This document shows, piece by piece, positions 17,317 to 26,025 of a stretch of 64,000 bases of DNA (the stretch's first letter is position 1; each line of letters begins with the position of its first letter). The stretch spans positions 1 to 64,000 of the forward strand of contig JAFUTH010000013.1 in NCBI GenBank assembly GCA_017484285.1. The letters run 5' to 3'. Below the pieces are notes generated by a model. That model was not told the DNA's origin, searched no databases, and saw nothing but the letters and a program-made list of their open reading frames with translations. Made by a program: the position numbers and the translations under genes. Source of the stretch: Treponema sp. GTDB lineage: Bacteria > Spirochaetota > Spirochaetia > Treponematales > Treponemataceae.

Positions 17317-19983
17317 CTATTTTCGCATGAACATTACGCCGAAACTTCCCGGCCCGCAGTTGACTGAAATGGTTGGCGACGCTTTTTGGAAGTAGATTCG
17401 CTCGAACGGTACGCAGCGGAGAACGGCGGTCTGAATTTCCGCAAATGAATCGCTCGGAATGCCCGCCGTCGTTATAATGGCGAGTTTTGTGTCGATGCTG
17501 CTCCTGTTTCTGAGGATAAAGCGTATGTATTTAAAGAGCGCGTCTTCGTTGCTTCCAAAATGAACCGTCGCAATCCGCAGGTTTCCGTTTTTCATTATGA
17601 TGACGGGATGTATCATCAGTGCTTTTGAAATCGTGTGCGTGAAAGCTGAAAGTCGCCTTGCGCGCATGAGGTATTCCGTGCTTCCGACGATAAAGCTCGT
17701 GCATACGCGGTCGCGGAGTCGTTCTATGTCAGCGATAATCGCCTTTGGATTCCGGTTTGTTGTTGCGAGCCGCTTTGCTTCGAGAACGAGGAGCCCCATA
17801 CCGGTCGTGAGGTGTTGGGAATCGATGACTGTCACGTTATCGAACGATTTCGCAGCCTCGCACGCATTCGCAAATCCCCTGCTTGTTTTTGCCGTCATCG
17901 TAATGTGGATGATGTAGTTCGTCTTTAAAAGCTGTTCCGCAAAAAAATCTTCGTAATCGCGCACCGATGGTGACTGAGAGAACACGTCTTTCTGCCTTGT
18001 CTGCATGTAGGTCAGAATGCCGTCGGAATCCGTTTCTATGCCGTCAAAAAACACGCCCGTTTCCGTGTTGATGAGGTAGGGGAGGGTGGGAATCTGCATT
18101 TGGTCGGTGAGTTCTTTTGATAAATCGCAAACGCTGTCCGTCGTTATCATGACCGGAATGCGGGAATCCTGCTGGTGGAAGAACGGCATGCCGTCGATGT
18201 GCTCGGAACTGTCATCTGAGAGAGAAATGAGTTCTTTCGGGAGCACTTTGATGAGCGCGGCTTCGAGCAGCAGTCCGTTGATTGGTTTTGCGAGATAGCC
18301 GTCAAAGCCCTCTTTTCGGTACAGCGCCTGATTTTCGCTTCCTGCGTTTGCCGTGAGCGCGATAATCGGGGTCTGCTTGTTGATGCCGCCGACCTGCGAG
18401 CGGATTGCGTGCAGGCACTCGATGCCGTCCATTCCTGGCATCAGGTGATCCATGAGAATCGCGTTGTACTGCGTGATGAGCGTGCGCTCAAGGCATTCTT
18501 TTGCGCTTGTCACCGTGTCCGTGCGGATTTGCGTGTCTCGGAGCAGTTTTTGCGCGACCATGAGGTTCGTTTCGTTGTCGTCGACGATGAGCACGAGCGC
18601 GTCGGGAGCCTCGAAAATTTGCTTGTAGTGCTCGCGTTTGTTCATGATGTGTCGCGCCTCGAGATTGAGGTTTCCGACCGTCTGTTTGCCCATGATTGTC
18701 TGGTTGAGCGTGATGACGAACGTTGAGCCTTTTGTGTAGATGCTGTTGACCGAGATTTCTCCGCCGAGCAGTGTGACGAGCTGCTTTACGATTGACAAAC
18801 CGAGTCCGGTTCCCTCAATGTAGCGGTTTTTCTCGACATCGACACGCTTGAAGGCATCGAACAGATACGGAATGTTTTCTTTTTTGATTCCGATGCCCGT
18901 GTCCGCGATGGAATAGGTGACGCGCACGAGATTCGTTGCGATTTTTTTGCACTGGATAGAGAAGCTGACCGAACCCTCGTTCGTGTACTTGATGGCGTTG
19001 TTGAGGACGTTGACGAGCACTTGCTTGATGCGCACCTCATCGCCGTAGAGCATACTCGGAAGCTCCGGGTCTATGTCGACGTGGAATTCGAGGTTCTTTT
19101 CTTTTGCCCGAATCCACATCATGTTGACGATTTCGGAGAGCATCGTGCCGGTCTCGTACGAATTCGGGTGGATTTCCATTTTGCCGCTCTCGATTTTTGA
19201 CATGTCGAGCACATCATTAATCAGCGCAAGGAGCATGCGGCTTGCCGACTGAATGTTGCGCGAGTCCTCGGCAACCTCATCGGAAATATCTTCACGGAGA
19301 ATCATTTCGTTCAATCCGATGATGGTGTTTATCGGCGTGCGGATTTCATGGCTCATGTTCGAGAAAAAACGGTTCTGCGCGCGGTTGAGGTCTTCGATTT
19401 CTTTTTTTTGCTGGAGAACGATGTCATTCTCTTCTTTGTGGATTTTGTTCTGGAACTGAATGAAAATTCCCAGAAAGATGCTGATGAGGATGACGGAAAA
19501 CAGCGAGTCATAGAATGCGCTTGTCTCGTTGTGCGGAATGATGATTTCGGGAAAGAACATATCGATGCCGTAGCAGACGAAAGTCATCGCCACCGCGCAA
19601 ATCGAAAGCGCCAGTTTGCTCTTGCCGCGCACCGTGAGAATGATGTAGCAGAAAATAAAGACGAACCACAGGGGCGTTCCGCCGTTCGTGCCACCGCTCA
19701 GAATGAATGCCCCGGGCAGGATAATAAAAGTGATAAAGATACCGATGAGCACCGCGCCGATCTGGACTTTTTTGAAACGAATGCACAGGAGCGTGATGAG
19801 TGAGACGATAATCAGGCTCAATACGAGAACCAGAATGTCGGTGATGTGCTCTCCGATAATAACGCCGACGATGGTGATGAGGCTGAGCGCGAACAGTCCG
19901 GTCATCGTAAACATTCGGAACATGCGTTCTTGGATAGTCATCGTGCTGTCAGACAAAAATGAAGCCCATTCTTTTATTTTCAT
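17317..19983 (-). CDS. Hybrid sensor histidine kinase with a C-terminal DegV domain
   Basis: 888 residues: about six membrane segments (20-175), a coiled linker, a HisKA domain with His in NMSHEIRTP near 210, HATPase_c with the N, G1 and G2 boxes (NNAIKYT, DTGIGI, GTGLGLS), and a receiver domain (about 460-580) with Asp in ILMDHLMPGMDG. A DegV-like domain follows from about 612 to the end (ITTDSVCDLS, SQSPSVRDY, TMTAKTSRGFANA, TTGMGLLVLEA). DegV proteins bind fatty acids. Fusion to a kinase suggests lipid sensing or binding tied to the phosphorelay (inference). Its start overlaps the upstream kinase stop by 4 bases. Confidence 0.9.
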   Translation of the reverse strand: MKIKEWASFLSDSTMTIQERMFRMFTMTGLFALSLITIVGVIIGEHITDILVLVLSLIIVSLITLLCIRFKKVQIGAVLIGIFITFIILPGAFILSGGTNGGTPLWFVFIFCYIILTVRGKSKLALSICAVAMTFVCYGIDMFFPEIIIPHNETSAFYDSLFSVILISIFLGIFIQFQNKIHKEENDIVLQQKKEIEDLNRAQNRFFSNMSHEIRTPINTIIGLNEMILREDISDEVAEDSRNIQSASRMLLALINDVLDMSKIESGKMEIHPNSYETGTMLSEIVNMMWIRAKEKNLEFHVDIDPELPSMLYGDEVRIKQVLVNVLNNAIKYTNEGSVSFSIQCKKIATNLVRVTYSIADTGIGIKKENIPYLFDAFKRVDVEKNRYIEGTGLGLSIVKQLVTLLGGEISVNSIYTKGSTFVITLNQTIMGKQTVGNLNLEARHIMNKREHYKQIFEAPDALVLIVDDNETNLMVAQKLLRDTQIRTDTVTSAKECLERTLITQYNAILMDHLMPGMDGIECLHAIRSQVGGINKQTPIIALTANAGSENQALYRKEGFDGYLAKPINGLLLEAALIKVLPKELISLSDDSSEHIDGMPFFHQQDSRIPVMITTDSVCDLSKELTDQMQIPTLPYLINTETGVFFDGIETDSDGILTYMQTRQKDVFSQSPSVRDYEDFFAEQLLKTNYIIHITMTAKTSRGFANACEAAKSFDNVTVIDSQHLTTGMGLLVLEAKRLATTNRNPKAIIADIERLRDRVCTSFIVGSTEYLMRARRLSAFTHTISKALMIHPVIIMKNGNLRIATVHFGSNEDALFKYIRFILRNRSSIDTKLAIITTAGIPSDSFAEIQTAVLRCVPFERIYFQKASPTISVNCGPGSFGVMFMRK

Positions 19984-22796
19984 TTGCCGTCTCCCGTTCC
20001 TTCTTGTGCCATTTTTTCGACAAGCTGTGCCGCAAGCTCGTAGTCAAAATTCTGTATATGGGCACTCACGTCTTTAAAGAGCTCTGCCCCCGTCTTTCCG
20101 TTGAACGTTTGTGACTCCATTTCGTGAATGATGGACTCGGCTTTTTCGCCCTCAAGCGTGTCGAGACTTGCCTTGAGCTCCGAGAGTTTTTCAAGCCAGT
20201 CCGAGCGGTCTTCTTTTGCGGTGCTGGGCGGTGGCGTTTCAGGTTCTTTGGCGCTCATCGCTTCGGATTCGTGTGGCGCGCTGGATATGAGCACTGGCTT
20301 GAGTTTTTCGCTCATCTCTTTGAGTAGGGAAAGCAGCGTCTCCGTGTTTTCTTTGATGAACGATATGTCCGTTTTTTTTGCGGCGTTCTCAAGGCTTTCC
20401 GCCTGTGATGAAATCACGTCCAGTCCGACGGTTCTCGCCGCGCTTTTAAGCGCATGGACGCGTATCTGGAAATTTTTCCAATCCTCACCGTCGTAGTATC
20501 GGCTGATTTCGTCGTGTTTTTCGTCTGCGCTCGAGATGAAGCCCGCGAGAAGGCTGATGTAAAACGCGCTGTCACCACGGCAATACTGAATCCCCGCGTC
20601 TGTGTTGACGCCAAAATCGCTGAGCGTCTGGAGTGCGGGAGCTGGTTGTGTGCTTTCGGCTGTTCGTGCCGGCGGTTCTTCCTGAATGACGGTTTCAAGC
20701 CGTCGTTTTGGTGCGAGCGGGCGTTTTGCGACGTGCTGGATTGCCGAACTCGGAAGCACTTTTTTAAGAACGCGTTCAAATGAGCTTGTCTCAATCGGTT
20801 TTGCGACGAATTCGTCGAAGCCCTCGTCAAGGAACATTTCGCGTGCGCCCGAGACGGCATTTGCGGTGAAGGCGACAATCACGATGTTCTCGTCTGTGTA
20901 GCGGACGATGTTCCTGAGCCGCCGCATTGTCTCGATGCCGTCCATGTCTGGCATCATGTGGTCCATAAAGATGATGTCGAAGCTGTTTTCTTCACAGAGC
21001 GCGATTGCCTGTGCGCCGCTGATTGCTGTTGTGACTTCCATTTCGTAGTCGCGCAGAATTCCGGTGGCGACCATAAGGTTCATCTCGTCATCATCGACGA
21101 CGAGCGCGCGGATACCCGGACAAATCATGCGTTTTTCGGCGAAGAAAGTGTTCTTCATGTAGATTTTGCTGCCGTTCTCAAGAATGTTCGTGATGGGGAA
21201 TGCGAGGAACGGTTTTTGAACGGGAATGATGTTGCTGTTCCCGCGCGGAAGGTATTTTTCGGTCGCAACGACGATGACGCAGATGTGCTCGGCGAGTGAG
21301 TCAAAATAGGCGGGCTCTTCTTCGTATTCCTCTCGCCCGATATAGATGTGGGAGAGGGAGTAGGCTTTTTGGATTTTTTTGAGCTCGGTGAGCGTGTTTG
21401 CTTTGTGGAGCGTAACGCCGAGCCCCGCGCGGAGATGCTCAATCGCAATGTCGTAGAATTCGCGCACTTCGGGCGTTGCATATTTGCGTGTGTTGGTGAA
21501 CGCCGCGATGCAGGTGCTTTCGTTTTTGGTGATTGACATGCACGGCGTGTCATCGATGACACCCTGCGGAATGCTGATGCGGACGCTCGTACCAGTCTCC
21601 GTTTCCCGCGTGATGTGCATGAAGCCGTTCATCTCCTGGACGAGCCCGTACACGATTGACAGCCCGAGCCCCATGCCGCCCGCGCGCCTGCTTCGTCCCG
21701 CGTCAACCTGATAGAAGCGCTCGTAGATTTTGTCCACTTTGCTGTTGTCGATGCCGATTCCCGTGTCGGTCACGCAGATGTTCAGGTTTACGCCGTAGTC
21801 TTTTTTGTTCGCGTGGAGCTCGACGTAAACGCCGCCTTCTTTTGTGAATTTGAATGCGTTGTCGACAAGATGGCGGATGATTTTCTTGATTTTTGCGTCG
21901 TCTCCCTTGAGAATCGACGGAATCTGCGGGCTCACGTCAAAAATAAGCTCAATGTTGTTTGGATTCTCAAGCAAGCGAAGCTCTGAAGCCAAATCCGTGA
22001 TGGTGGAAGAAATCATGTATGATTCCGAGCTGATTTTGATTTTGCCCGTGTCGAGTTCCGTGTAGTCGAGGATGTCGCTGATTTGCGAAAAGAGACGATG
22101 GCCTGCCTTTTGAATCGCAATCAGATTCCTTCGTTTTTCGGGATTTTCCTCGTTTCTGAGCATGATGTCGGTGATGCCCGTTACGGCATTGATGGGGGTG
22201 CGGAGCTCATGCGACACGTTCGTAAGGAAATCTTCCGCGCGCCGCGTCGTGTTTTCCAGTTCCCTGAATACGAGCGCATAGTCGTATTTTTCGGTGCGTT
22301 TTTTGAGGATGACGTAATGGAAAATGTAACCTGCGATGAATGACGCCAGAATTCCGAAGATGAGCCGCAGAATATGTTCGGGCGCTTCAGAGAGCGACAG
22401 GGAATGAATGATGAAAAAATGGTAGCCGAGCGAAAGAATGTAGACGGCGATACCGAGATAGATTGCCGCGAGGTTGTCGACGAGCATGAACGTGAGCATG
22501 ATGATGAAGAGGACAATCGGCATACCGAAGATGCCCTGCGGATGACCGCCGTAGTAGAAATAGGAGAGCAGGGTAAGCACGAGATAGTATGTGATGCGAA
22601 GCCGCTCCGGAAATTTTTGGGAGATATGCATAATCCAGACGCTGATGATACCCGTGATGAGAATCGGAATCATCCAAAGCTCCCAGTTGAACAGAATCGT
22701 CACGCCGATGAGCGCAAGTGACAGAGTGGTGTAAATCGAGACGAGGACGAGCTGAGATTCCAGCCGTCGTTCTTTTTCACGGAGTTTCTTGTCCAT
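19980..22796 (-). CDS. Hybrid sensor histidine kinase with receiver and Hpt domains
   Basis: 938 residues from the ATG at 22796, chosen for GAGAGG before it. An in-frame ATG at 22838 lies deep in the preceding gene. In order: membrane segments (about 15-165), HisKA with His in NVSHELRTPIN near 195, HATPase_c (DNAFKFT, DTGIGID, GMGLGLS), a degenerate receiver-like region (about 420-540), an intact receiver (560-680) with Asp in IIFMDHMMPDMDG, a Pro-rich linker, and an Hpt domain with His in RVHALKSAARTVG near 780. It thus carries a full intramolecular His-Asp-His relay. The N-terminal coding end overlaps the HD-GYP gene by 20 bases. Confidence 0.92.
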   Translation of the reverse strand: MDKKLREKERRLESQLVLVSIYTTLSLALIGVTILFNWELWMIPILITGIISVWIMHISQKFPERLRITYYLVLTLLSYFYYGGHPQGIFGMPIVLFIIMLTFMLVDNLAAIYLGIAVYILSLGYHFFIIHSLSLSEAPEHILRLIFGILASFIAGYIFHYVILKKRTEKYDYALVFRELENTTRRAEDFLTNVSHELRTPINAVTGITDIMLRNEENPEKRRNLIAIQKAGHRLFSQISDILDYTELDTGKIKISSESYMISSTITDLASELRLLENPNNIELIFDVSPQIPSILKGDDAKIKKIIRHLVDNAFKFTKEGGVYVELHANKKDYGVNLNICVTDTGIGIDNSKVDKIYERFYQVDAGRSRRAGGMGLGLSIVYGLVQEMNGFMHITRETETGTSVRISIPQGVIDDTPCMSITKNESTCIAAFTNTRKYATPEVREFYDIAIEHLRAGLGVTLHKANTLTELKKIQKAYSLSHIYIGREEYEEEPAYFDSLAEHICVIVVATEKYLPRGNSNIIPVQKPFLAFPITNILENGSKIYMKNTFFAEKRMICPGIRALVVDDDEMNLMVATGILRDYEMEVTTAISGAQAIALCEENSFDIIFMDHMMPDMDGIETMRRLRNIVRYTDENIVIVAFTANAVSGAREMFLDEGFDEFVAKPIETSSFERVLKKVLPSSAIQHVAKRPLAPKRRLETVIQEEPPARTAESTQPAPALQTLSDFGVNTDAGIQYCRGDSAFYISLLAGFISSADEKHDEISRYYDGEDWKNFQIRVHALKSAARTVGLDVISSQAESLENAAKKTDISFIKENTETLLSLLKEMSEKLKPVLISSAPHESEAMSAKEPETPPPSTAKEDRSDWLEKLSELKASLDTLEGEKAESIIHEMESQTFNGKTGAELFKDVSAHIQNFDYELAAQLVEKMAQEGTGDGK

Positions 22797-23826
22797 TGGT
22801 GGTGTCCTCTCGCATGGTATAGTCTTTGTCTTCGTCAATCATTTCGAGCATAATCTGCGCGAATTTGGGATCGAATTGGAGTCCCTTGTCTTTTTCGATT
22901 TTGTCGCGGACGGTTCGTTGCGGCAGCAGGTCACGGTAGCTGCGTTTGGAGGTGAGCGCGTCGTAGCAGTCGGCGACGGCGATAATCCGTGCGCTTTCGG
23001 GAATCTCCTCGCCCTTAAGCCCTTCGGGGTATCCCTTGCCGTCGTAGCGTTCGTGGTGAAAGTGCGCGCCAACCGCGATGTCGGGAAATTCGGTGATGTT
23101 CTCAAGAATTTTTGCGCCGATGCTGGGGTGCGCCTTGATGATGGCGAATTCCTCGGAACTGAGCTTTCCCGGCTTGTTGATGATTGTGTCGGGAATGCCG
23201 ATTTTTCCGATGTCGTGGAGCAATGCCATCATGTAGATGTTTTTGACTTTTTCTTCGCTCAGACCTGCCCGCCGCGCGATTCGTCGAGAGTATTCGGCAA
23301 CGCGCAGGGAATGGCCGTTCGTGTAAGAATCTTTTGCGTCGATTGCGCCGGAGAGCGTCTGCACAATCTGCATCGTCATGCGCTCGATGCGCTCGTGCTG
23401 TTCGATTATTTCGGAGGTCTTTTTTTCGACTTCTGTGGTGAGGTCTCGTTGCAGGCGGGTGAGCTCTGTCGTGTGTTTTACGCGCAACAAAAGCACGTCG
23501 GGAACGAATGGTTTTTTGATGAAATCAGTCGCACCGACACGCAATGCCTTTGTTTCTGTCTCTTTGTCGTCGTCGGCTGTCAGAAGAATGACGGGAATTT
23601 CCTGCGTCTTCTTGTTTGCTTTTATGTGCGCAAGGGTCTCGAAGCCGTTGATGCCCGTCATGTGCACGTCGAGCAGAATCAGGTCGGGCGTGTTCTCGTT
23701 TAAAAACTCAAGAGCCTGCTCGCCCGATTTTGCCGCGCTGACGCGCATTTTTTCTGAGGAGAGAATTTGGTTCGCGATACGGAGATTTGTGACATCATCA
23801 TCAACGACGAGAATCCATTCGTTCAT
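22777..23826 (-). CDS. Response regulator with HD-GYP cyclic-di-GMP phosphodiesterase
   Basis: 349 residues. The N-terminal receiver (1-120) has the acidic pocket VDDD and Asp in LILLDVHMTGING. A coiled linker follows, then an HD-GYP domain (about 150-330) with LLHDIGKIGIPD and HHERYDGKGYPEGL, the residues that bind the metals and cyclic-di-GMP. It should degrade cyclic-di-GMP to pGpG or GMP when phosphorylation permits. The gene lies in an operon between a lone Hpt protein and two hybrid kinases, so these kinases are the obvious phosphodonors. Confidence 0.95.
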   Translation of the reverse strand: MNEWILVVDDDVTNLRIANQILSSEKMRVSAAKSGEQALEFLNENTPDLILLDVHMTGINGFETLAHIKANKKTQEIPVILLTADDDKETETKALRVGATDFIKKPFVPDVLLLRVKHTTELTRLQRDLTTEVEKKTSEIIEQHERIERMTMQIVQTLSGAIDAKDSYTNGHSLRVAEYSRRIARRAGLSEEKVKNIYMMALLHDIGKIGIPDTIINKPGKLSSEEFAIIKAHPSIGAKILENITEFPDIAVGAHFHHERYDGKGYPEGLKGEEIPESARIIAVADCYDALTSKRSYRDLLPQRTVRDKIEKDKGLQFDPKFAQIMLEMIDEDKDYTMREDTTNGQETP

Positions 23827-23844
23827 GCCAGCTGATTCCTACGG

Positions 23845-24180
23845 CTAGAGCGAAAGCAGCTTGTTTCGTTGATCGGTGATTTCCTTGCACAAATCTGAAT
23901 AGTCGGTGTCGGTACGCGCGCGCAGCAGCTCCGTCATCTTTTCGATTGGCTCAGAAATAGGCGTGAGCGCGAGGTTTGCGATAACGCCCTTGAGCGCGTG
24001 GACAGCCTCAAACGCCGCGTCGTAGTCTTTTGACTTGAGAATGCCTTTGAGCGATTCAAATCGTTCATCGGCGAGACCGAGGTTTACCATCTTGAGGTAA
24101 AAATCCTCTTTGTTGAGACAGCGGGCAAGCCCTGCATCGACATCTGCGCCGAAATCGCGCAATGCTTGAATGGTAATCAT
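23845..24180 (-). CDS. Stand-alone Hpt phosphotransfer protein
   Basis: 111 residues, almost entirely a helical Hpt domain, with the phosphorylated His in EAVHALKGVIANL near residue 59. The opening ITIQALRDFGADVDAGLARC resembles the start of the Hpt domain in the neighbouring kinase (LSDFGVNTDAGIQYC), so the two are related. The ATG at 24180 has GAGGAG. The longer frame upstream overlaps the preceding gene and has no comparable site. It would shuttle phosphate between the hybrid kinases' receivers and the output regulators of the cluster. Confidence 0.88.
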   Translation of the reverse strand: MITIQALRDFGADVDAGLARCLNKEDFYLKMVNLGLADERFESLKGILKSKDYDAAFEAVHALKGVIANLALTPISEPIEKMTELLRARTDTDYSDLCKEITDQRNKLLSL

Positions 24181-24191
24181 AGCAGCTCCTC

Positions 24192-25891
24192 TTATGTGGT
24201 ACGTTTTGATGTATCTTTTTCGATGAGTTTTGAAAAGTCTTCTGGTGGCACGGGACGTGAGAAATAGTAGCCTTGAATCACGTCGCACCCCGCGGCTTTT
24301 AAAAGCTCGTACTGTTCTTTTGTTTCGACGCCCTCTGCAATCACCGGCACCTTGAGGAATTCGGCGATTTCCAGGATGAGCTCAACCATGCGCATCTCTT
24401 TGTTTTTTGGGGCGATGTTGTTGATGAACGCCCGGTCGAGTTTGAGTGCGTCAATCGGCAGCGTGGTGAGCATGTTGAGACTTGAATAGCCAGAGCCGAA
24501 ATCGTCCATTTCGACACGGAACCCTTTTTCGCGCAAATTGTTCACGACCGCGATGATTTGATTCGAGTTATCCGTGTAGGCAGACTCGGTGATTTCAAGC
24601 AGGTAGTCGCGCTTGGGAATCCCGTTGCGCTCGACGAGGCTGATGATGAAATCCGACATGTCGGGGTCGTTTATGTCGACGCGGCTCACGTTCACCGAAA
24701 TGGGAACGGAAATGCCAAATGTGTCGTGCCATCGCTTCATCTGCTCGGCGGTCTCCTGCCACACGTAGCGGTCAAGCTGCTGGACGAGACCGTTTTCTTC
24801 GAAGAGGGGAACGAACAGGTCGGGACGAATAAAGCCAAGCTCTGGGTGAAGCCATCGGATGAGTGCTTCCGCGCTTGAGAGGACGGGCGTGTTACCCGTG
24901 ATGTTGTATTTTGGCTGAAAATAGACCTTGAACTGTTTTTCGCGGATTGCCACCTCGAAATCCTTGAGCAGACGGGCTGAGAAAAGCTCCTTTTCGTGCA
25001 TGTCGGCATCATAGACGGCGATTGACGTGCCGTACTGGTTTCGAAGCGAGTTGCACGCCTGCAATGCATGGTCAAAACGCTGATCAAAGGGAGAAGCGCG
25101 TGTTTCGTCAGTGAACACGCCGATTCGGAGACGGACTTCAGCTGCTTTGAGCAGAGTGAGCAATTTTTGCCGGAGTATTTCGAGCAGGGGGTGTAGTCGT
25201 CGTGACGCGCGGTGTAGACATAGAAGACGTCAGCATCCTGACGACAGGCGATTCCCTCCGTTTTGTCTAAGAATTCCCGGATGCCGTCGGCAATCAGGCA
25301 GAGCACTTTGTTGCCGAATTCTTTGCCGTGCAGCTCGTTGAGCATGTGAAAGCGGCTGAAATCGATGACCACGGCATCCATCGTTGAGTCGGGGTGGCGC
25401 GTATCGTACTGATGACCATACTCCATGAAGAATTTGGGCGTAAAAAGCCTCGTGAGCAGGTCGATTTCCGTTGCCTGAATAATCTGCGCGTCCTCGAACA
25501 ATTTAATCGAATGATGCACGCGCGCGAGGATGACTTCGGGCATGTCGTAGGGCTTTGTGAGAAAGTCCGCCGCGCCGAGCTTGAGGCTTCGGATTTCAGC
25601 GGATTTTTCGCTCGTAAGCACGATGACCGGAATCTTTTTGAGCTCCGTGCTTTGCTCGATGAAGTTCAGCACTTCGTAACCGTCGACCTCGGGCATGAGC
25701 AAATCGAGAAGGACGAGCGATATTGAGTCAGCGTGGAGACGGAGCTGTTCGAGCGCGTCCTTTCCATTTTCGGCATACAGGACAGTGTATTCCTGCTCAA
25801 GAATAGTGCCGAGCATCTGGCGGTTTATACGTTCATCATCTACGACCAAAACAGTTCGTTTGAAAAAACGGCTTGCTTTACGATTCTCCAT
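24192..25891 (-). pseudogene. REC-GGDEF-EAL regulator split by a frameshift
   Basis: The first part (25891 to about 25192) encodes a receiver with Asp in LVLLDLLMPEVDG near residue 59 and a degenerate GGDEF domain (DADVF in place of GGDEF). After a run of five G (plus strand, 25187-25191) the frame is lost and stops at 24737. The rest of the protein continues in another frame to 24192. It reads LLEILRQKLLTLLKAAEV and then a full EAL domain with SSAEALIRWLHP and DDFGSGYSSLN. One extra base in the G run would restore a 566-residue protein close to the intact paralogue at 27368 (560 residues). It could be a sequencing slip, a variable tract or a real mutation. The EAL part, if made, would hydrolyse cyclic-di-GMP. 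Confidence 0.85.
25187..25191. other. G5 tract at the frameshift point
   Basis: Five G on the plus strand. Six are needed to keep the REC-GGDEF-EAL frame. The position follows from aligning the two frames with the intact paralogue. Confidence 0.75.
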
Positions 25892-25975
25892 ATATAATCC
25901 TTATCTCGTTATTATAAATCCACTTTTCAAAAAAAGACACTTTAAAATTACTATTTCTGTAAAATATCTTAAACC

Positions 25976-26004
25976 TTGAGCGCACACAATTTCTGTGGTA
26001 CAAT
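25976..26004 (+). promoter_or_regulatory. Promoter for the REC-GGDEF gene
   Basis: TTGAGC (25976-25981), 17-bp spacer, TACAAT (25999-26004) with a TG extension. The start would fall about 15 bases before the ATG at 26026, which has AAGAGG in front. Confidence 0.7.
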
Positions 26005-26025
26005 CCTTGCAAGAAGAGGTTCGGA

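Noticed and set aside
22789..23703. Plus-strand frame of 304 codons over the HD-GYP gene
   Set aside because: It is antisense to a gene with complete receiver and HD-GYP motifs, so it is a shadow of codon bias.
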